A stretch of 64,000 nucleotides of DNA from NCBI RefSeq assembly GCF_023206395.1, contig NZ_CP066149.1, positions 2,914,001-2,978,000 on the forward strand, written 5' to 3'. Below the pieces are notes generated by a model that was not told the origin of the DNA, did no database searches, and saw only the letters and a program-made list of their open reading frames with translations. This stretch comes from Vibrio sp. ED004. Lineage in GTDB: Bacteria > Pseudomonadota > Gammaproteobacteria > Enterobacterales > Vibrionaceae. Positions 53,022-63,102 of the stretch are shown here, piece after piece (within the stretch, counting starts at the first letter, position 1; each line of letters begins with the position of its first letter). The translations under genes and the position numbers were made by a program.

Positions 53022-53175
53022 AGTTGCTCTCCTGATTAAGTTCACCTGCAGTATATTTATCGGTGACCTCCGGATGAGTATCGTTAGCGCAATGTTCAAT
53101 ACTTTTCAGTCAATGTGCTCATTTGAATGGTTTGATGCGTATACTTTCAATATTAAAAAGTCACTGAGCATCGCA

Positions 53176-54036
53176 ATGAAGGGTTACTTGGAAAAAGTGC
53201 CACAACGAATTGGCACATCATGGCGCTATAAGAAAATTGTCGAGAACAGTAAAAGCTACGGTTGGCATAGACATGAAGAGTACGAGATAGCGATACATCG
53301 TCACTTTGCTGGACATAGCTTTATCGGCCATCACCAAAGCGATGTGTTCCACAATCACATGATTTTGGTTGGCCCAGATTTGCCACATGCTATCTATTCA
53401 GAAGAGAGCGCAGACGACTCACGAATATGTGAAACGCATGTGGTTTGGTTTCGCAAAGACTGGATAGAGCAATTAATCGCGTGCTGCCGTGAGCTCGAAC
53501 CGCTGCGTGCTTTGTTGGAAGATTCAAAGAAAGGGCTGCAGTTTTCGCCTGTTACCGCAGAGAAAGCGACGGAACTGTTAAACAAGGTGATGGATCAGTC
53601 GCCACATCAACAACTGCTGACCTTGTTCTCTCTGTTTGCGCTTTTGCTTGAGGATCAAGACGTGGTGCAGTTGATAAACCCTGTCTTCAATTCGGATGAT
53701 GAAGATGAGGCTAGCGATAAGTTGGACAAGGTTGAAGCCTTCTTGGTGAACAACTTTATTCGCGATATCTCAGTTAACGATTTAGCCAAGCATCTCTATA
53801 TCAGTGAGAGTAGCGTTAGGCGGCTATTTCAAAAGCACTACAATGAGAGTTTTAGCCAACGGTTAAAGAAAATTAGGTTGAACGTGGCGTGTGATTTATT
53901 GCTCAACACATCACTGCCTATTAGTTTGATTCTGGAGAAGGTGGGTTACGACAACCAAGCTAACTTTAATCGCCAGTTTAAATCTTATAAACAGGTCACA
54001 CCGACTCAATATCGCGCGGCAATGAAGCATCACTGA
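53176..54036 (+). CDS. AraC-family regulator
   Basis: 286 residues from the ATG at 53176 (the frame is open from 52978, but the upstream part overlaps the divergent small gene and lacks domain sense). Cupin-like N-terminus (GWHRHEEYEIAIHRHFAGH, then DLPHAIYS) and C-terminal double helix-turn-helix (DISVNDLAKHLYISESSVRRLFQ ... VGYDNQANFNRQFKSYKQVTPTQYR). Ribosome site is weak. Target genes unknown. Confidence 0.88.
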   Translation: MKGYLEKVPQRIGTSWRYKKIVENSKSYGWHRHEEYEIAIHRHFAGHSFIGHHQSDVFHNHMILVGPDLPHAIYSEESADDSRICETHVVWFRKDWIEQLIACCRELEPLRALLEDSKKGLQFSPVTAEKATELLNKVMDQSPHQQLLTLFSLFALLLEDQDVVQLINPVFNSDDEDEASDKLDKVEAFLVNNFIRDISVNDLAKHLYISESSVRRLFQKHYNESFSQRLKKIRLNVACDLLLNTSLPISLILEKVGYDNQANFNRQFKSYKQVTPTQYRAAMKHH

Positions 54037-54185
54037 TTCATTCACCAACGAAACAATTCCCATAAGCTTCTGAATAATTTACTGTTATATGAACTATAAA
54101 AATGGATTTAACGTATTACCAAGGATGTAAGTTAGGGCTCTCACATGACTTACTCGAATTACTATGAAAACAAGTCGAGGTTAGG

Positions 54186-54704
54186 ATGAAGAAAATATTA
54201 TTGCTGCTGAGTGTCATTCTGTTGGGTGGATGCGTGGGCATGCCCGAAACAGTAAAGCCCGTTCAACAGTTTGAATTGGATAGATACTTAGGCAAATGGT
54301 ACGAGGTGGCTCGTTTGGACCACTCGTTTGAGCGAGGCCTCAATAGCATTAGCGCTGAATATAGCCTGCGTGATGATGGTGGCGTGAAGGTGATTAACCG
54401 CGGCTATTCGGATGAAGATGGCGAATGGAATGAAGCGGAAGGTAAGGCGTATTTTGTCGAAGGCAGCGATCAGGGATATTTGAAGGTGTCGTTCTTTGGT
54501 CCATTCTATGGCGCTTATGTGGTGTTCGAGCTGGATAAAGAGAACTACCAATACGCGTTTGTTTCTGGCCCAGATACCGATTATTTATGGCTGCTTTCTC
54601 GAACTCCGGAAGTCTCATCTGAGGTCATGGAGAAGTTTAAAGCGATGTCGAAAGAGCGTGGCTTTAACACCGATGAATTGATTTACGTCGAGCACTCAAA
54701 ATAA
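54186..54704 (+). CDS. blc: outer membrane lipoprotein lipocalin
   Basis: 172 residues: lipoprotein signal ending LGGC (Cys16), lipocalin motif GKWYEVARLDHSFERG from residue 36 and the later DYLWLLSRTPEVS element. Bacterial Blc proteins sit in the outer membrane, bind fatty acids or lysophospholipids and are induced by envelope stress. The cytochrome b561 gene follows after about 110 bases. Confidence 0.93.
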   Translation: MKKILLLLSVILLGGCVGMPETVKPVQQFELDRYLGKWYEVARLDHSFERGLNSISAEYSLRDDGGVKVINRGYSDEDGEWNEAEGKAYFVEGSDQGYLKVSFFGPFYGAYVVFELDKENYQYAFVSGPDTDYLWLLSRTPEVSSEVMEKFKAMSKERGFNTDELIYVEHSK

Positions 54705-54813
54705 CGGTATGTAGCGGTTTCTTGGTCTTTACGTAACTTTACGAAAAGACCATATTAAGTGTAATGATAATGAGTAAAAATAACACCTAGGTCAGAGACA
54801 TAGAGTGGTCATT

Positions 54814-55356
54814 ATGAATAAATCATTATCGAAACAGACGGTTATTTTCCATTGGCTTACCGGCATTTTGTTTATCGCTGTGTTTGTTATTGGACTTCAA
54901 TTCGAAGGCATGCCTCGAGGTCCCGAAAAAGGCGAGTTAATGGGGCTGCACAAATCGTTAGGTTTGATTGTTTTAGTTGTCGCACTTTCACGCTTTGTAT
55001 GGCGTTTGAAAGAAGGGGCAATTGAGAGTGTGGCTGTATTAACAAGAGCGCAAGAACTTGCTGCGAAAGGCGTTCATCATTTCTTGCTACTCGTGACGTT
55101 AGCGATGCCAATCTCTGGCGTCGTGATGAGTGTTGCTGGTGGACGTGCATTAGAGCTATTCGGCATTGAGTTGATTGCTGCTGGTGAGGAAACGGAGTGG
55201 TTGCAGTCTGCGGCTTCTTTCGTTCACGTGAATGCGGTGAACTTGATTATGGTGGTGTTTGCTCTGCATGTTTTGGGTGCATTGAAACACCAATTAGTGG
55301 ACAAAGATGGCACACTGAGCCGTATGCTTGGTCGTTCATCGTCTGCTAGCAAATAG
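54814..55356 (+). CDS. cytochrome b561 family protein
   Basis: 180 residues from the ATG at 54814 (a GTG at 54805 is possible). Four membrane helices with haem-ligand His in FHWLTG, GLHKSLG, VHHFLLL and ALHVLGALKHQ. The family transfers electrons between quinol and periplasmic acceptors or superoxide (CybB). Ends before a bidirectional terminator. Confidence 0.9.
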   Translation: MNKSLSKQTVIFHWLTGILFIAVFVIGLQFEGMPRGPEKGELMGLHKSLGLIVLVVALSRFVWRLKEGAIESVAVLTRAQELAAKGVHHFLLLVTLAMPISGVVMSVAGGRALELFGIELIAAGEETEWLQSAASFVHVNAVNLIMVVFALHVLGALKHQLVDKDGTLSRMLGRSSSASK

Positions 55357-55425
55357 TAAAGTCAGACATCAAGATTACCTCTTATTTAGCGAATCTAACT
55401 TTAATCTTGATAGAAAGATGAATAT

Positions 55426-55456
55426 AAAAACACTCGGCATATACCGAGTGTTTTTT
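55426..55456. terminator. bidirectional terminator
   Basis: AAAACACTCGG / CCGAGTGTTTT with loop CATATA, A and T tracts on both sides, between convergent genes. Confidence 0.88.
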
Positions 55457-55484
55457 AGTTTGTGCTACCTATAAATCACACTCA

Positions 55485-55859
55485 CTAAGCTTGCTTGCGA
55501 ACCTGCAATACGCTCAGTACTGATAGCGAAAGGAAGAACGCAGGATCGCTCCAACCAAAGCCAACAAAGATACCCGTGAAAGCGGCATACAGAGTGATAA
55601 TGGCACCCAGCATATTGGTGACAACCAAGCCTTGGATGAGTTTTTTAGCACTGATGCCCGCTTCAATATCTCGCAATAACCATGTTATCGCAGCAATACC
55701 ACCAAGGAAGATACTGGTGTGTTGAGATAGAAAATAAGCGTACTTGTCATTAATTTCCACGCCGTACATAGGCCACATGACCGTCGGTAGGAAAAACAAC
55801 GCGAAGGCAAACCCTGCGTAAATGATGCCGTGTAGGCTTAAAAACGTTTTATTGTTCAT
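55485..55859 (-). CDS. four-helix membrane protein of unknown function
   Basis: 124 residues with four hydrophobic helices and the segment SQHTSIFLGGIAAITWLLRDIE, reminiscent of small DUF4345-like proteins. Downstream of ydhR by 48 bases on the same strand, so probably cotranscribed. Function unknown. Confidence 0.75.
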   Translation of the reverse strand: MNNKTFLSLHGIIYAGFAFALFFLPTVMWPMYGVEINDKYAYFLSQHTSIFLGGIAAITWLLRDIEAGISAKKLIQGLVVTNMLGAIITLYAAFTGIFVGFGWSDPAFFLSLSVLSVLQVRKQA

Positions 55860-55907
55860 TTGTTATCTCTCTATCTCGTGCCTTTCGCTAATTCTTTATT
55901 CATTCCA

Positions 55908-56213
55908 TTAGCCGTTGATTGGGCCTTTGTTAATGGTAGTTAATGGCTGGTTTACGTCAAAAATCACGCCGCGAACTTCTTCTACGCCCATCTCTTTCAA
56001 GCGAGCAGCATGCATGGCTAAGTAAGCCTCAGCACTGAGTTGATCTTCAAAAAGGTAGACACCGCCGCCCAGTTTTTCGGCTTGGTTTTCTGTCCAGATT
56101 TTCCAGATCATGCCCGGTTCGTTGTTGATGGACTTAGCTAGGTCTACGAGTGCGTTCGACATTTCTTCACCGAAAGGGCCGTTAAATTCAAAATCAACTT
56201 GTAGTAGTTTCAT
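55908..56213 (-). CDS. ydhR: YdhR-family putative monooxygenase
   Basis: 101 residues. LQVDFEFNGPFGEEMSNALVDLAKSINNEPGMIWKIW-type start (shortened: PGMIWKIWTENQ) and GGVYLFEDQLSAEAYLAMH match E. coli YdhR, a dimeric ferredoxin-like fold proposed to be a cofactor-free monooxygenase for aromatic compounds. A LysR gene is divergent and probably controls this gene and the next membrane protein gene. Confidence 0.87.
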   Translation of the reverse strand: MKLLQVDFEFNGPFGEEMSNALVDLAKSINNEPGMIWKIWTENQAEKLGGGVYLFEDQLSAEAYLAMHAARLKEMGVEEVRGVIFDVNQPLTTINKGPING

Positions 56214-56393
56214 GGTGTTTCTCCGTTTAACAAATTTCGTTTAACAAAATTCGCTTAAAAATAGGTGTGTAAGACAAACAAGCCATTCTCGTTTGTTGTT
56301 GAGATTTATATTGCCTGTTGAAATAGATATTACCTGTAAAAAACAGACAGAAAAGTTTATAATATTACCATTAACTGTCAGGATTTTAGACCG

Positions 56394-57290
56394 ATGAGAT
56401 TAAAGACCACCCTCGACCAATGGCAAACACTCTATGAGATAGACCGCGCAGGCAGCATTCAGGCGGCGGCACTGCAATTGAATAAGAGCCACACCACGCT
56501 GATTTATGCGTTGAGAAAATTGGAAGATCAATTGGGTGTGTCTTTGGTGCAGGTTGAAGGTCGCAGGGCTGTGTTATCGGAAGATGGCAAAGCCTTACTG
56601 CGTAGGGCGAGCAGCATGCTGGAACAAGCGCGAGAGCTTGAGCTGATCAGTGAACAGTTAGCAAAGGGTGTGGAATCTGAAATAGTAGTCGCTGTTGATC
56701 ATTTGTGCTGCCTTGAGCGCCTTTATAAGCCGATGGCTGCGTTTATGGCAGAGAACAACACCACCTCAATCCAAGTGGTTGAAACATCGCTGTCGAAGAC
56801 CATCGAAGTGGTCACTCAAGAGCGAGCCGATGTTGCCATCATCAACCTGCCAATTACCAATTATTCGGCAGAAGCCTTTGGATTTACCAAGATGGAACCT
56901 GTTGTCGCAAGTTCGCACTCTTTGGCTAGCATGTCATCCATATCGCTCAACCAGCTGTCGTCGTTGCCACAAATTGTGGTGAGAGATTTAGGTTCGGTTG
57001 AAAAGTTGGGCGAGAAAAAGGATGTGGGCTGGTTGAAGTCAAGTCAGCGTATTACGGTCGATAATTTCGACCATGCCTTTGGTGCGGTAGAGCAGGGTGT
57101 AGGGTACTGCAGGCTGCCTAAACATATTGTCGATAGCCGAGGAAGTGACAAGATCACTGTGTTAAATGTGGAAAATGGCAGTGGCTATCAAGTGCCGCTG
57201 CATCTGACTCTGCCGAAAGGTGCGAAGACAGGCCCAGCTGCAAAACGTTTCTATGAACTGCTTCTTGAATCAGCCCAGAATGCGGACTAA
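56394..57290 (+). CDS. LysR-type regulator
   Basis: 298 residues with helix-turn-helix GSIQAAALQLNKSHTTLIYAL at residues ~19-39 and a LysR effector domain. Divergent from ydhR across 180 bases. Inducer unknown. Confidence 0.9.
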   Translation: MRLKTTLDQWQTLYEIDRAGSIQAAALQLNKSHTTLIYALRKLEDQLGVSLVQVEGRRAVLSEDGKALLRRASSMLEQARELELISEQLAKGVESEIVVAVDHLCCLERLYKPMAAFMAENNTTSIQVVETSLSKTIEVVTQERADVAIINLPITNYSAEAFGFTKMEPVVASSHSLASMSSISLNQLSSLPQIVVRDLGSVEKLGEKKDVGWLKSSQRITVDNFDHAFGAVEQGVGYCRLPKHIVDSRGSDKITVLNVENGSGYQVPLHLTLPKGAKTGPAAKRFYELLLESAQNAD

Positions 57291-57309
57291 GTGCTATGAG
57301 AAACTTAGT

Positions 57310-57337
57310 TATGACCTATTAACTATGAGCTATTAAC
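57310..57337. repeat. 14-bp direct repeat
   Basis: Two adjoining copies of TATGASCTATTAAC (13 of 14 identical) between convergent genes; the second copy includes the stop codon of the TetR gene. Confidence 0.8.
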
Positions 57338-57947
57338 GAGGCTGATTGCCATTTAAGAATAGTGCGACACATTCACGCGTGTAGTGAAGTCTTTCATTTT
57401 GTGACTCACCGCTATCGTGTCCGAAGAATCCCCAATACGCCGATTTGCCGTGAAACATCAGCAACAGTTGGCGTGCAGCAATGATTGGTGAACTTGATGT
57501 TGAAAGCGTTAAGTCACCCGAATCTATTTTCGATTGTAAATAATCAGCGAGTAACTTAGTGGTCTTCTGTGGCCCTGTTTCTAAATAAATAGAGGCGATC
57601 TCTGGATGTGTGTTGGATTGGCTAACCGCATTCTGAAAGGTCTGTCTAGATTGCTCATCAAGTAACAAATCTTGAAACTTCACACCAAACTTCACCAATT
57701 CTTCTTCCAAAGTGGCATTCATATCAAAGGCTGCAGGGCTGAGTTCGCGCTCCGCACATTTGGTTTGCATGCAGGTTTCGAAAAGTTCGTCTTTGTTTTT
57801 AAAGTGAGAGTAGACCGTTTGCTTTGAAACGTTCGCTGCTTTCGCTATCTGATCCATATTGATCTTGAAGCCATGCTCAGAGAAAAGCTGGCTTGCTGCG
57901 GTTAGGATCTGCGATCTCTTCTGTTCACTCTTGATGATTTTTGTCAC
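57333..57947 (-). CDS. TetR/AcrR-family repressor
   Basis: 204 residues from GTG 57947; no upstream ATG fits. N-terminal helix-turn-helix (INMDQIAKAANVSKQTVYSHFKNKDELF, residues ~30-57) and a C-terminal ligand domain. It is divergent from the RND efflux genes, and the intervening sequence has a near-perfect operator palindrome at 58078-58096. Expected to derepress the pump on binding a drug-like ligand. Confidence 0.92.
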   Translation of the reverse strand: MTKIIKSEQKRSQILTAASQLFSEHGFKINMDQIAKAANVSKQTVYSHFKNKDELFETCMQTKCAERELSPAAFDMNATLEEELVKFGVKFQDLLLDEQSRQTFQNAVSQSNTHPEIASIYLETGPQKTTKLLADYLQSKIDSGDLTLSTSSSPIIAARQLLLMFHGKSAYWGFFGHDSGESQNERLHYTRECVALFLNGNQPR

Positions 57948-58077
57948 GTGCTGTTTCTCGTTACTTGCTTGGTACTTGGTGTTGCTCAGTTCAATGCATT
58001 TCGTTCTGCGCTAAGCATTATGCTTTTTGTGATGGTTTTATCAATCATTAACGATGAAACTTATTTTTAACACAATC

Positions 58078-58096
58078 AAACTAGACAGTCTAGTTT
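58078..58096. promoter_or_regulatory. TetR-type operator
   Basis: AAACTAGACAGTCTAGTTT: nine-base arms around a central A, fully symmetrical. It lies 56 bases before the adaptor start codon and about 130 bases before the repressor start, where it could block both promoters. A partial half-site TTAGTCTA follows at 58104-58111. Confidence 0.85.
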
Positions 58097-58151
58097 GGTT
58101 TGGTTAGTCTAAAAAAAGAACATGATTGAGTACTGCATAGGAACAGTGAGT

Positions 58152-59267
58152 ATGTATAAATTGATGAAGGGAAGTGCGGTGGCGTTGTCTCTATCGGCTT
58201 TTCTTGTTGGATGTGGCGAAAAGGAACAAGCCCAAGAGTCGGTTGATTCAACCAATCAAACGGCTTCGAGCGTCCAAACCATTTTAACTGTGGAAACGAT
58301 GGCCTTGGCGCTGTCTTCCTCTTATGCAGTGCAGCGTGAATATGTGGGTGTGGTTAAGGCGGGTCAGCAGGCTAATCTAGGTTTCGAACTGGCGGGCAAA
58401 GTAAACGAGATTCTGGTGGATGTCGGTGACACAGTCACAATTGGTCAGCCGTTGATTCGATTGGATACCCAACTATTGGAAACCGAGTCTAGCCAATTGA
58501 AAGCACAAGCCGAAGAAGTGAAAGCTCAACTGAGCCTTGTTGCCGCGAACTTAAAGCGTCAGCGTTCATTGAAAGCAAAAGGCTTCAGTGCTGAGGCGGA
58601 AATTGATTCGTTAACCAGTGAACAACGCGTGTTGCAAGCCAACTTACTGCGCATTGATGCTTCGGTAAAAGGCAATCAATTGAAACTGGTGAAATCGACA
58701 GTGCTTGCGCCTTATTCGGGCACTATTGCAACGCGTTTTGTCTCTTTGGGAGATGTAGTGAATGTGGGCAACCCAACACTGACACTGCTTGCCTCTGAAG
58801 GTAAAGAAGCGTTCATTGGTATTCCTGCACATCAAATGCAAAAAGTTACCTCGCTTTCTGCGCCTAACATCCGAGTTGGGAGAACAGATTATGCCGTGGA
58901 GCTATTGAATCCCGGCGCAATGGTCGACACTCGGTCTCGCAGTGTCGGTTTACGTTACCTTTTTCCTGAGCAAGCTTCAGTATTAGAAGGGCAGCTTGCT
59001 TATCTTCAGTTTGATGAGCAAATTGATGATCAAGGTTATTGGGTTCCATTAACGGGTTTGATTGACGGCCTACGTGGTGTGTGGAATATCTTCGTTATTG
59101 GTCAAGATAATAAGGTTGAACGTAGAAGCGTGCAGGTATTGTTTGCCAACAACCAACAAGCCTACGTGAGCGGTGCAATCAGCGAAGGCGAGCAGGTGAT
59201 ATCCAGTGGTTTACATCGTTTGGTTCCCGGACAAACAGTGAAGCCAGCCAGCGTGACGGCTGAATAG
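58152..59267 (+). CDS. RND efflux periplasmic adaptor lipoprotein
   Basis: 371 residues from the ATG at 58152 (AGGAA upstream; the open frame from 58122 would spoil the signal). Lipoprotein signal ends LVGC (Cys21). Lipoyl-like halves (LGFELAGKVNEILVDVGDTVTIGQPL and STVLAPYSGTIATRFVSLGD) flank a helical hairpin. It bridges the inner-membrane pump to an outer membrane channel; no TolC-type gene is in the operon. The pump gene follows eight bases later. Confidence 0.92.
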   Translation: MYKLMKGSAVALSLSAFLVGCGEKEQAQESVDSTNQTASSVQTILTVETMALALSSSYAVQREYVGVVKAGQQANLGFELAGKVNEILVDVGDTVTIGQPLIRLDTQLLETESSQLKAQAEEVKAQLSLVAANLKRQRSLKAKGFSAEAEIDSLTSEQRVLQANLLRIDASVKGNQLKLVKSTVLAPYSGTIATRFVSLGDVVNVGNPTLTLLASEGKEAFIGIPAHQMQKVTSLSAPNIRVGRTDYAVELLNPGAMVDTRSRSVGLRYLFPEQASVLEGQLAYLQFDEQIDDQGYWVPLTGLIDGLRGVWNIFVIGQDNKVERRSVQVLFANNQQAYVSGAISEGEQVISSGLHRLVPGQTVKPASVTAE

Positions 59268-59275
59268 GAAATAGT

Positions 59276-62200
59276 ATGAAAATCATAGAGACTATTTCCA
59301 ATACTCGACTGCTTATTTTGATGACCGCACTGCTGATGGTGAGTGGTATTTCTGCGTTCATGACGCTGCCTCGCGCAGAAGATCCAGTCATCATCAACCG
59401 TTACGCCAACATTACCACCAGTTTTCCCGGTGCCAGTGCCGAGCGAGTTGAAACCTTAGTTACTGAGGTGATCGAGAATAAGCTGCGTGAGCTGAGTGAA
59501 GTTAAACTGGTGAGCTCAACCTCAAGGCCGGGCGTGTCTATTGTCACGCTAGAATTGAATGACACCATCACCGAGCCAGAGCCGGTTTGGTCTCAAGCTC
59601 GCGACAAGCTATCTGACATCGAATCCATTTTGCCTGCGGGCTCTCATTCTCCCGATCTCGACAGTGACCACACCTATGCTTTCACGACCATCGCATCTCT
59701 AACTTGGTCTGGTTCAGGCGAGCCTGACAGGTTAACGCTGGGTCGTTATGCCAAAGAACTCGCTAAGCGACTAAGAACTTTGTCGGGTACTGAATTCGTT
59801 GATGAATACGGGATGCCACAAGAAGAGATTCAAATCAGCTTGCGTACTGCCGATGCAGCGGCGTTAGGGCGCTCAAGTGCCAATATTGCTGAGTCGCTAG
59901 AAGGGGCAGACGCTAAGAACTCGGCAGGTGAATTAGTGAGTGATTATTCTCGCTTTGGCTTAGAAATTAAATCTGAACTCGATTCTATTGAACGCATTAA
60001 GCAAGTGCCAATAGCCACTGATAGCAAAGGTCACATCATCCGTATGGAAGACATTGCTTCTGTGAAACGGGGTGAGAAAACCCCACAAGATCAGATTGCC
60101 ATTATTGATGGTGAGCCAGGTGTGATTGTCGCGGCAAGAATGCATCCTGATCTTCGTGTCGATAACTGGACATCACGAGCGAATGCTCTGATTGAGAAAT
60201 TCCAACAAGAATTGCCCAGCAATATCGATGTCACTGTGTTGTTCAACCAACAAGGTTATACCGAAACCCGCTTAGACGATTTAGGCAAGAGCTTGATGAT
60301 CGGTTTTGGCTTGATCTTAATTGTGCTGTTCGTCACCTTGGGTGTCCGCGCTGCAATATTGGTGGCGATTTCTCTGCCATTAACTTCACTGCTTACGTTG
60401 TCGATCATGAAAATGACCGGTGTGCCAATCAACCAGATGTCGGTGACGGGCTTAATCGTAGCGCTCGGGATCATGGTGGATAACGCGGTGGTGATGGTCG
60501 ATACCATTCAAGCTTACCGCCTCAAAGGGCAACAGCGAGCCGAAGCAACCATGAATGCGTTGAAACATTTATGGGTGCCGTTGTTGGGTTCCACTTTGAC
60601 TACCGTTTTGGCATTTGCACCAATCATTTTGATGCCGGGTGCATCGGGTGAATTTGTCGGCGGTATTGCGATTACCGTTTCTTTCTCGTTGATCGGCTCT
60701 TACATTATCTCGCACACCTTAATCGCAGGCTTGGCGACCAAGTTATTACCGAAACAACTCAGCGACGTTGATAAGAAAGGCCAGCACCATTGGTACATGA
60801 CGGGCTTAAGAATTCCTGCTTTAACACGTTGGTTCTCGTCTTCTGTCCGCTTTGGTGTAACGCATCCAATCATCACTATTGCTTTGGTGTTGTTGGTTCC
60901 GTTTACTGGCTATTGGAGTATGTCTCAGCTGACAGAGCAATTCTTCCCGCCATCAGACCGAGATATGTTTGAGATTCAGGTGTACATGCCGCCTCAAGCC
61001 AGCATTTATGCGACGAAAAATACCTCTGAAAAAATAGACGATATCATTCATCGCTATCCAGAAGTGGAACGCATTGATTGGCTAGTGGGCGCTAACTTCC
61101 CATCTTTCTATTACAACTTGCAAGCAAGGCAAAACAACGCGCCTTACTTCTCGCAAGCGATGGTGAAAACAGAGAACTTTGACCAAGCCAATGCGCTAAT
61201 TCCGCAGCTACAAAAGGTGCTGGATAATGAGGTGCCGGAAGCACAAATCTTGGTACGTAAGCTAAACCAAGGGCCTCCATTTACTGCGCCAGTGGAGCTG
61301 CGTGTTTATGGTGAAAACCTCGATACACTGAAAATGATTGGCGAAGATGTTCGCCTGATTCTGGCGGGTGTTCCTCATGTGACCCACACAAGGGAAACAC
61401 TGCAACCGGGTACGCCTAAGGTGTGGCTGAAGGTCGATGAAGACACCGCGAAACTTAACGGTATTTCACTCAATCAGTTTGCTGGCATGCTGCAAACTAC
61501 GTTGACTGGTCGTGAAAGTGGATCTGTAATTGAGGGCAGTGAGTCGGTGCCGATTCGTGTTCGTGTTGCGGATGATGCGCGTGAAAACTTGGCGCACTTA
61601 AGTAATATTCGTTTGCCAATCAGCTCTGAGGTCTACTCGACGGGGATTAACGTTTCAACTTTAGCAGAGCTTGAACTGACGACCAGTCGCGGCGCGATTA
61701 CTCGTCGTAACGGGCAACGAGTGAATACTATTGAAGGTTACATTGAAGCGGGGGTTTTACCTCAAACCGTGCTTAATGAGTTCCAGAAACGCTTAGAAAG
61801 CTATGAGATGCCATCGGGTTATACGATTGGTTTTGGTGGTGAATCCGCTGAGCGTGACAATTCAGTCAACAGCCTTATCTCGAATGTCGCCGTTGTGGTG
61901 GTATTGATGGTGTTGGTAGTGGTGATGTCGTTTAACTCGTTCCGAATGAGTAGCATCATCTTCATGGTAGCAGGATTGGCTGGTGGCCTAGGTTTGCTGT
62001 CGGTGTGGATCTTCGGTTATCCATTTGGCTTTACGGTGATCATCGCCATGCTTGGGATTGCGGGCTTAGCGATTAACGCCGCCATCGTGATTCTGACGGA
62101 ATTGAAACTCGATGAACAAGCTTCATCAGGCAATGTGGATGCGGTGGTAGAAGCTGTGATGTCGTGTACTCGTCATATCAGCTCAACCACGATCACAACC

Positions 62201-62374
62201 GTTGGTGGTTTTATGCCACTGATCATTGCAGGTGGTGGCTTCTGGCCTCCGTTCGCGGTCGCGATTGTTGGCGGTACAGTATTAACCACTCTTATCTCGT
62301 TCTACTTTGTACCCGTGGTTTATCACTTGATGACTAAAAATCAGCGCAAGAAAGTCGTCACAGCTACAGCATAA
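59276..62374 (+). CDS. RND efflux transporter permease
   Basis: 1032 residues, normal RND length, twelve helices and two large periplasmic loops. N-terminal ISNTRLLILMTALLMVSG, the pore segment FPGASAERVETLVTEVIE, TM4 acidic pair region LGIMVDNAVVMVDT and TM11-12 segments (MLGIAGLAINAAIVILTEL) are present. It pumps toxic compounds out using the proton gradient. Together with the lipoprotein adaptor it is under the divergent TetR-type repressor. Confidence 0.94.
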   Translation: MKIIETISNTRLLILMTALLMVSGISAFMTLPRAEDPVIINRYANITTSFPGASAERVETLVTEVIENKLRELSEVKLVSSTSRPGVSIVTLELNDTITEPEPVWSQARDKLSDIESILPAGSHSPDLDSDHTYAFTTIASLTWSGSGEPDRLTLGRYAKELAKRLRTLSGTEFVDEYGMPQEEIQISLRTADAAALGRSSANIAESLEGADAKNSAGELVSDYSRFGLEIKSELDSIERIKQVPIATDSKGHIIRMEDIASVKRGEKTPQDQIAIIDGEPGVIVAARMHPDLRVDNWTSRANALIEKFQQELPSNIDVTVLFNQQGYTETRLDDLGKSLMIGFGLILIVLFVTLGVRAAILVAISLPLTSLLTLSIMKMTGVPINQMSVTGLIVALGIMVDNAVVMVDTIQAYRLKGQQRAEATMNALKHLWVPLLGSTLTTVLAFAPIILMPGASGEFVGGIAITVSFSLIGSYIISHTLIAGLATKLLPKQLSDVDKKGQHHWYMTGLRIPALTRWFSSSVRFGVTHPIITIALVLLVPFTGYWSMSQLTEQFFPPSDRDMFEIQVYMPPQASIYATKNTSEKIDDIIHRYPEVERIDWLVGANFPSFYYNLQARQNNAPYFSQAMVKTENFDQANALIPQLQKVLDNEVPEAQILVRKLNQGPPFTAPVELRVYGENLDTLKMIGEDVRLILAGVPHVTHTRETLQPGTPKVWLKVDEDTAKLNGISLNQFAGMLQTTLTGRESGSVIEGSESVPIRVRVADDARENLAHLSNIRLPISSEVYSTGINVSTLAELELTTSRGAITRRNGQRVNTIEGYIEAGVLPQTVLNEFQKRLESYEMPSGYTIGFGGESAERDNSVNSLISNVAVVVVLMVLVVVMSFNSFRMSSIIFMVAGLAGGLGLLSVWIFGYPFGFTVIIAMLGIAGLAINAAIVILTELKLDEQASSGNVDAVVEAVMSCTRHISSTTITTVGGFMPLIIAGGGFWPPFAVAIVGGTVLTTLISFYFVPVVYHLMTKNQRKKVVTATA

Positions 62375-63102
62375 TCTCTCTCTTAATGACTATTACTCCT
62401 CTCCCTTGAGGGGAGTAATACCCGCTTAAAACATATCTTAATACCCCAAAAATTGGCTTTTTATCTTCATCTTTGGCCGTTTTTTGCTGCACATAGCTGA
62501 CATTATTATCATAAAAATCAACGTGTCATTCGAGTGCCTGATGGGTTGCTGTCTGAAATGATTCCTTTTCTAAATACCTTTTAAATCCTATGTGAATTCA
62601 TAAATTTGACAGTCATCACATTTTGCTTAATTCGCTCTTTCTAATGTAATCAATCATTGTTGTTTCTACTGCGTGTTTACTTTTTCTCTCCCGTTTCGCT
62701 TTAATCCTTTTCCGAACATGGTTCGACTCTTGTGGCACGTTCATATTGTGCGTCTGAATTGCATCAATTTCCCACATCTTACTTTCATAACTGGAAGGTT
62801 AGTTTCCAAGTTTGTTTGGTGAGCTTTCAATTTCGACTCCTCATAATGCGCCAAATGTAACAATGTGTTTCAAAGTGTGACAATTAAGTCATATTTTTTG
62901 TGTGGTTTTAACCGTGCGGCAATGTTTCGGCTGCGCTGTGCTGTCGTTTTAATTTGGCAGTTTTAACTGTGCTGAGATGGGTTTAATTCAGTTTCGCTTT
63001 GAGATGCGTCGTTTCACATGCTCAACACATAAATATTCTAATGACCATGACAACCAGTACTCGAGCGTTTGTTCTGAGGCTGGATAACCATCGAGAAAGT
63101 TA
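62375..63102. other. 728-base intergenic region before cyoA
   Basis: A hairpin at about 62387-62414 (ATTACTCC ... GGAGTAAT) follows the pump gene without a T tract. Two similar stretches with TTTTAACYGTGCKG occur at 62906-62919 and 62961-62974. The rest is AT-rich leader for the cyo operon. No gene or known RNA recognised. Confidence 0.5.
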
